Source of the DNA: JBOGFI01 sp050743365
Lineage (GTDB): Bacteria; Actinomycetota; Acidimicrobiia; IMCC26256; JACDBD01
DNA: 7,307 nucleotides
Direction: 5' to 3'
Assembly: GCA_050743365.1 (NCBI GenBank)
Contig: JBOGFI010000089.1
Coordinates: 1 to 7,307 of the forward strand
Each line of letters begins with the position of its first letter. The stretch's first letter is position 1. A program made the position numbers and the translations under genes. Below are positions 7,189 to 7,307 of this stretch, piece after piece. The notes under the pieces were generated by a model, which was given only the letters and a program-made list of their open reading frames with translations, was not told the origin of the DNA and searched no databases.

Positions 7189-7201
7189 AGTGAAACTCCC
7201 G
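7189..7201. other. Junction between regulator gene and putative insertion element
   Basis: Only 13 bases lie between the TGA of the PhoU/RCK_C gene and the TAA of the facing transposase-like frame. The end of the element should therefore fall here or just inside the regulator's 3' end. No inverted repeat or target duplication can be judged because the other end of the element is outside the window. No hairpin with a T-run is present, so neither gene has a visible intrinsic terminator here. Confidence 0.3.
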
Positions 7202-7307
7202 TTACGCGGCTTGGTTGATTGTGACGTGATAGCCGAGGGCCTCGAGCTGGTGGATGAGCCGGCGGGCGTGTTGTTGGGGTCGGAGGCGGTTGAACCAGTC
7301 GGCGCCG
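7202..7307 (-). CDS. C-terminal end of a probable transposase, cut by the window edge
   Basis: The minus strand is open from the right edge to a TAA at 7202-7204, giving 34 sense codons. The peptide reads GADWFNRLRPQQ, then HARRLIHQLEALGY, then HVTINQAA. The pattern of an acidic-aromatic start, R-rich middle, QLEALGY and V-T ending in AA resembles the C-termini of many actinobacterial insertion-sequence transposases, recalled from memory. I cannot name the IS family with confidence. Codon choice is less GC-biased than the neighbouring genes (CAA for three of four Gln, TAT, ACA, CGA), which fits a mobile element. No catalytic residues are visible in this piece, so the call rests on the tail alone. 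Confidence 0.55.
   Translation of the reverse strand, partial: GADWFNRLRPQQHARRLIHQLEALGYHVTINQAA

Noticed and set aside
6525..7193. 222-codon plus-strand frame within the regulator gene
   Set aside because: Very Arg/Gly/Pro-rich, without domain features, fully contained in the well-supported PhoU/RCK_C gene.
1..7307. CRISPR array, tRNA, rRNA, phage or toxin-antitoxin genes
   Set aside because: No regularly spaced repeats, no cloverleaf-like sequence with a recognisable T-loop, and no small gene pairs were seen. Almost all bases are accounted for by the listed genes.

Overview
The window is high-GC, densely packed, gene-rich DNA with strong GC bias at third codon positions. The error-prone polymerase type, the DHA2 exporter and the overall style suggest an actinobacterium, possibly an acidimicrobial or other deep-branching lineage. 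This is an inference from composition and gene content, because no rRNA or other marker is present.

Layout: (1) The left edge to 2514 is the C-terminal ~837 residues of an error-prone replicative-type DNA polymerase, DnaE2/ImuC, with all three catalytic aspartates. Its N-terminal PHP region lies off the window. (2) Twenty bases downstream on the same strand is a DHA2-type major facilitator exporter (2535-3953). (3) Convergent with it, with 5 bases between stop codons, is a small CPBP/CAAX-type intramembrane protease (3959-4603, minus strand) with its three diagnostic motifs intact. (4) An 82-base divergent gap separates the protease from a plus-strand pair: a tandem-duplicated MgtE/SLC41-type divalent cation transporter (4686-5918) and, 31 bases later, a soluble protein with the order PhoU-like, RCK_C, PhoU-like, RCK_C (5950-7188). 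(5) At the right edge, on the minus strand, are the last 34 codons of what looks like a transposase. Its stop lies about 14 bases from the end of the regulator gene.

How the genes fit together: the polymerase belongs to the SOS mutagenesis pathway and is functionally unrelated to the rest, although the exporter may be read through from it. The most coherent unit is the transporter-regulator pair. The transporter lacks the cytosolic N and CBS gating domains of classical MgtE, and the neighbouring gene supplies a separate cytosolic ligand-binding protein. Both proteins are internally duplicated, so a one-to-one match of regulator halves to transporter halves is a reasonable hypothesis. The protease has no demonstrable tie to the pair beyond sharing a divergent promoter region. 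No tRNA, rRNA, CRISPR array or convincing intrinsic terminator was seen. Nearly all the sequence is coding, and no gene-free stretch exceeds about 85 bases.
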